From an uncultured Oscillospiraceae bacterium (lineage in GTDB: Bacteria; Bacillota_A; Clostridia; Oscillospirales; Oscillospiraceae): a stretch of 6,852 bases of DNA. The notes beneath the pieces are model-generated. The model was not told the DNA's origin. It did no database searches and was given only the letters and a program-made list of their open reading frames with translations. Numbering within the stretch: position 1 is the stretch's first letter; every line of letters starts with the position of its first letter. The translations under genes were made by a program, and so were the position numbers. Positions 5,257 through 6,852 of the stretch are shown piece after piece. The DNA is taken from positions 1 to 6,852 of the forward strand of contig CAKTNU010000099.1 of the NCBI GenBank assembly GCA_934589325.1, given 5' to 3'.

Positions 5257-5670
5257 ATGGCAGATAACTATTACATAGTCATTGATAGAGAAAAAGTTTT
5301 TGTATCAGAAGCGGTCTATAAAACATATCGGCAGATGAAACGTCAGGAGCGAACTCAGGCAGAGAAGGATGCTCGCAACGGGCTCATCAGTTATGAGATG
5401 TTCACCACCGAAACTATACAGGGAGAGGGTCTGCTATGCGATTCATTACAGCCAAGCGTTGAAGAGACTGCGCTCTCTGCCGTCATGTGCTGCAAGCTGT
5501 ATATATGCCTTGATAAGTTATCTCCGGAAGAACGAGAGCTCATAAACAGGATTTATTTTCTGGGCTATTCGCTTCGGCAGCTATCAGTGGAAACGGGTAT
5601 TCCTTACATGACGATACAGCACCGCAAAGTAAAAATTCTTGCGAAGTTGAAAAAACTTATGGAAAGTTGA
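5257..5670 (+). CDS. Small sigma-70 region-4-like protein of a mobile element
   Basis: A 137-residue protein resembling the RNA polymerase sigma-factor-like proteins carried by conjugative transposons such as Orf7 of Tn916 (family knowledge). Residues 82-135 form a sigma region 4: LDKLSPEERELINRIYF followed by a helix-turn-helix YSLRQLSVETGIPYMTIQ (104-121) and a basic tail ending KILAKLKKLMES. There is no region 2 for core or -10 binding, so it probably acts as an accessory or DNA-binding activator rather than a full sigma factor. The N-terminal half (1-75) has no motif I recognise. The ATG at 5257 follows AAGGAGG by 9 bases. It stands alone, 577 bases before the next gene, and its expression is likely limited by the leader hairpins just upstream. 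The genes it controls are not visible. Confidence 0.88.
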   Translation: MADNYYIVIDREKVFVSEAVYKTYRQMKRQERTQAEKDARNGLISYEMFTTETIQGEGLLCDSLQPSVEETALSAVMCCKLYICLDKLSPEERELINRIYFLGYSLRQLSVETGIPYMTIQHRKVKILAKLKKLMES

Positions 5671-5816
5671 AAAATATTCCGTACAACTGTCGTTTCATTC
5701 GCCTATAAGGGGTGAGGGAATTTTTTCTTGCCGGAGCAAAAATTTTTGACCGTGCAAAATTATAGAGGTGTGTTTTGATGTTTTTGTGAGCTAATAAGTG
5801 AAGGGAAAATTATAGT

Positions 5817-5852
5817 CGCAAAAGTTTACAAAGACGCAAAAGTTTACAAAGA
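5817..5852. repeat. Two tandem 18-bp direct repeats (iteron-like)
   Basis: CGCAAAAGTTTACAAAGA occurs at 5817-5834 and again, identical and directly adjacent, at 5835-5852. Tandem copies of this size in an AT-rich stretch are typical of binding sites for replication or regulatory proteins. The winged-helix protein encoded about 400 bases downstream and the sigma-like protein upstream are candidate binders; this is inference. Confidence 0.7.
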
Positions 5853-6117
5853 AATTTTTTTCGATTTGATTGTAAAAAAGCCTGAAATTATCCCTTATTC
5901 TTATGAGGGGAAAAATCTCTTCGTATGCACGGAACCTTGAAAATTGAATACCCATCGCCAGAGATGATACTCACCGGGGAAGTAACGCAATGAAGCGACG
6001 TTGAGCGTGCCAAGGATGACGCAAAACGCTGTGTTGGTCAAGCAAGGCCGCAGGGCAGGAACGGCTATGGCGTATGGCAGAAAAAGCAGGAAGAAGGTGG
6101 TCGAAAGAAAAATGTAT

Positions 6118-6170
6118 GCCGCCAAACTGCTGCAACAGTTCAGCGGCACGCTGCGTTTCGGAAAACGCAG
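6118..6170 (+). repeat. Two adjacent strong hairpins ahead of the winged-helix gene
   Basis: First hairpin: GCCGC (6118-6122) with GCGGC (6143-6147) and AACTG (6125-6129) with CAGTT (6136-6140), with a symmetrical 2x2 internal loop. Second: CTGCGTTT (6151-6158) with AAACGCAG (6163-6170), 8 bp and a 4-base CGGA loop. They are only 3 bases apart and end 65 bases before the ribosome binding site of the next gene, so they may belong to its leader RNA. Confidence 0.5.
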
Positions 6171-6235
6171 ATTCCATCTGCGAGCAAGTCTAACAGAGAG
6201 GCTTCCGAAACACAAGATATTTTTTGAATTTTTAT

Positions 6236-6241
6236 AGGAGG
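6236..6241 (+). promoter_or_regulatory. Ribosome binding site deciding the GTG start at 6248
   Basis: AGGAGG ends 6 bases before GTG 6248. The upstream in-frame TTG at 6224 would place this site inside the coding region, and the TTG at 6242 is too close to it. Confidence 0.7.
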
Positions 6242-6247
6242 TTGAAT

Positions 6248-6661
6248 GTGAGAAAGAAGAAATTGCATCGAGAACCCATAAAAAATTATTTTCCTCTGCC
6301 GAATTGTATCTACCAGCTTGGATTGTCGGCTGGAGCGATTGCCGTCTACGGTTATCTGTTTTACATAGAGAACCGCGAAACTTATCAGTGTCACGCAAGC
6401 TATGCAACCATAGGCAATGCAGTCGGAATGAGCCGCAACACTGTGCGCAAGTATGTGCAGGAGCTTGAACGGCGGGGGCTCATACTTACAGAGCGCACAA
6501 CGATCATCACGCAAGACGGTCGAATACAAAACGGAAGTCTGCTCTATACGATCCTGCCGATACAGTTAGTCATAGAGCAATTCTATCAGGAGCAGTTTAA
6601 GACGGCGGACATTGCGAGAGAACAGCAGCGCATTGAAAAACTTATGGCACAAGGTAGCTAA
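6248..6661 (+). CDS. Winged helix-turn-helix protein of a conjugative element
   Basis: A 137-residue DNA-binding protein. After a basic N-terminus (MRKKKLHREPIKNYF) comes a GntR/DnaD-like winged helix at about residues 27-83: the helix-turn-helix ASYATIGNAVGMSRNTVRKYVQELERRGLI (50-79) and a wing (TERTTIITQDGRIQNGSLLYTI). The C-terminus (106-135) is predicted helical and charged. Proteins of this kind, often annotated as helix-turn-helix or replication-initiator-like, are common next to sigma-like genes and mobilization genes in clostridial elements (family knowledge), so control of transfer or element replication is the likely role. The GTG start is chosen from its ribosome binding site. Its leader may include the hairpins at 6118-6170. 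Just downstream lies the oriT-like segment. The binding site is unknown; the tandem repeats at 5817-5852 are one candidate. Confidence 0.85.
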   Translation: MRKKKLHREPIKNYFPLPNCIYQLGLSAGAIAVYGYLFYIENRETYQCHASYATIGNAVGMSRNTVRKYVQELERRGLILTERTTIITQDGRIQNGSLLYTILPIQLVIEQFYQEQFKTADIAREQQRIEKLMAQGS

Positions 6662-6790
6662 ACGAGCAATCCCGCCTGTGTCCGCCCACGTGAGGCGCTG
6701 TGTGCGCTTTTACAGAGACGGGTGGGGCGTGTGGATACCCCGGCAGACAAACCCGCGGCGTTTGGGGGCGTTTTTGCGGCATTTTCGTCC

Positions 6791-6852
6791 GGGTGCGCCC
6801 GTTCGAAAATGGCACTATGATAAAGGGAGGTACACCCAAGGGCGCACCTCCC
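6791..6852. other. oriT-like segment with hairpin (runs to the window edge)
   Basis: GGGAGGT (6825-6831) and ACCTCCC (6846-6852) form an inverted repeat with further internal CCC/GGG pairing. On the minus strand positions 6847-6838 read GTGCGCCCTT, containing the TGCGCCCT core known around nick sites of RSF1010- and pIP501/pSK41-type relaxases. A second related copy GGGTGCGCCCG is on the plus strand at 6791-6801, so GTGCGCCC (6793-6800) and GGGCGCAC (6841-6847 plus G6840) are also inverted. An origin of transfer is plausible; no relaxase gene is visible here. Confidence 0.4.

Larger units (their letters stand above)
5671..6247. other. Long intergenic region with repeats and structured leader, no supported gene
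   Basis: The first part (to about 5930) is AT-rich and holds the 10-bp direct repeat AAAATTATAG (5756-5765 and 5806-5815), the tandem 18-bp repeats and an AT inverted pair (AATTTTT with AAAAATT). The second part (5930-6230) has balanced composition and strong hairpins at 6118-6170. An open frame covers 6001-6237 and another frame is open over the same stretch, but neither has a convincing ribosome binding site, so I do not call a gene; a structured leader or untranslated RNA is equally possible. Confidence 0.5.
4948..6852. mobile_element. Segment of a conjugative or mobilizable element (ends not seen)
   Basis: A region-4-only sigma-like protein followed by a small winged-helix protein and then an oriT-like segment is an arrangement known from Tn916/Tn1549-type clostridial elements (family knowledge). 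The segment is clearly more AT-rich up to about 5930 than the operon on its left. No integrase, excisionase, relaxase or terminal repeat lies in the window, so both ends are undefined and the left coordinate is approximate. Confidence 0.5.

Noticed and set aside
5817..5852. CRISPR array
   Set aside because: The two 18-bp copies are directly adjacent with no spacers and there are only two.
5901..6407. 168-codon minus-strand frame
   Set aside because: Overlaps the start of the winged-helix gene and the hairpins; no domain and no well-placed ribosome binding site.
6748..6775. CAAAC/GTTTG hairpin followed by TTTTT as a terminator of the winged-helix gene
   Set aside because: The T-run starts 6 bases after a stem of only 5 bp, so it does not meet the intrinsic terminator pattern.
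6642..6839. 65-codon minus-strand frame at the right edge
   Set aside because: It covers the oriT-like non-coding stretch, is rich in Pro and Arg as expected from GC-rich DNA read at random, and has no recognised domain.

Overview
The window looks like a piece of a Clostridia (Bacillota) genome, probably a gut Oscillospirales or Lachnospirales-type organism. This rests on strong purine-rich ribosome binding sites, TTG and GTG starts, an anaerobe-type flavin/iron-sulfur ene-reductase, and a neighbouring segment resembling clostridial conjugative elements. The exact taxon is an inference.

Positions 1-4747 are GC-rich and hold one compact metabolic locus. A TetR-type regulator starts with TTG at 583, reads leftwards and runs off the left edge. 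It diverges from a three-gene operon: a short-chain dehydrogenase (SDR1, 782-1720), an old-yellow-enzyme/2-enoate-reductase type flavoprotein with 4Fe-4S and FAD domains (1740-3773), and a second short-chain dehydrogenase (SDR2, 3794-4747). The three genes are 19-20 bases apart. The divergent intergenic region carries a perfect 8-bp inverted repeat (631-659) that is a good operator candidate, just downstream of a plausible promoter for the regulator. The gene set (C=C reductase plus two alcohol/ketone dehydrogenases, no CoA ligase, hydratase or transporter) suggests reversible carbonyl and enone chemistry on a free cyclic substrate such as a steroid, bile acid or plant polyphenol. The substrate cannot be read from the sequence. 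SDR1 has an NADP-type and SDR2 an NAD-type cofactor signature, so the pair could act in opposite directions or on opposite stereoisomers.

After a perfect palindrome (4764-4791) the composition drops to AT-rich, and the rest (about 4800-6852) looks like part of an integrative conjugative or mobilizable element. It encodes a small region-4-only sigma-like protein (5257-5670) and a winged-helix protein (6248-6661, GTG start), separated by long non-coding stretches unusually dense in inverted repeats. Most notable are a possible ~100-nt small transcript (4882-4999), a run of stacked hairpins and terminator-like structures (5005-5185), a 19-bp hairpin burying the sigma gene's ribosome binding site (5203-5247), two tandem 18-bp repeats (5817-5852), two adjacent hairpins ahead of the winged-helix gene (6118-6170), and an oriT-like segment at the right edge (6791-6852). 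No integrase, relaxase or element end is inside the window, so the mobile-element call rests on gene types and context.
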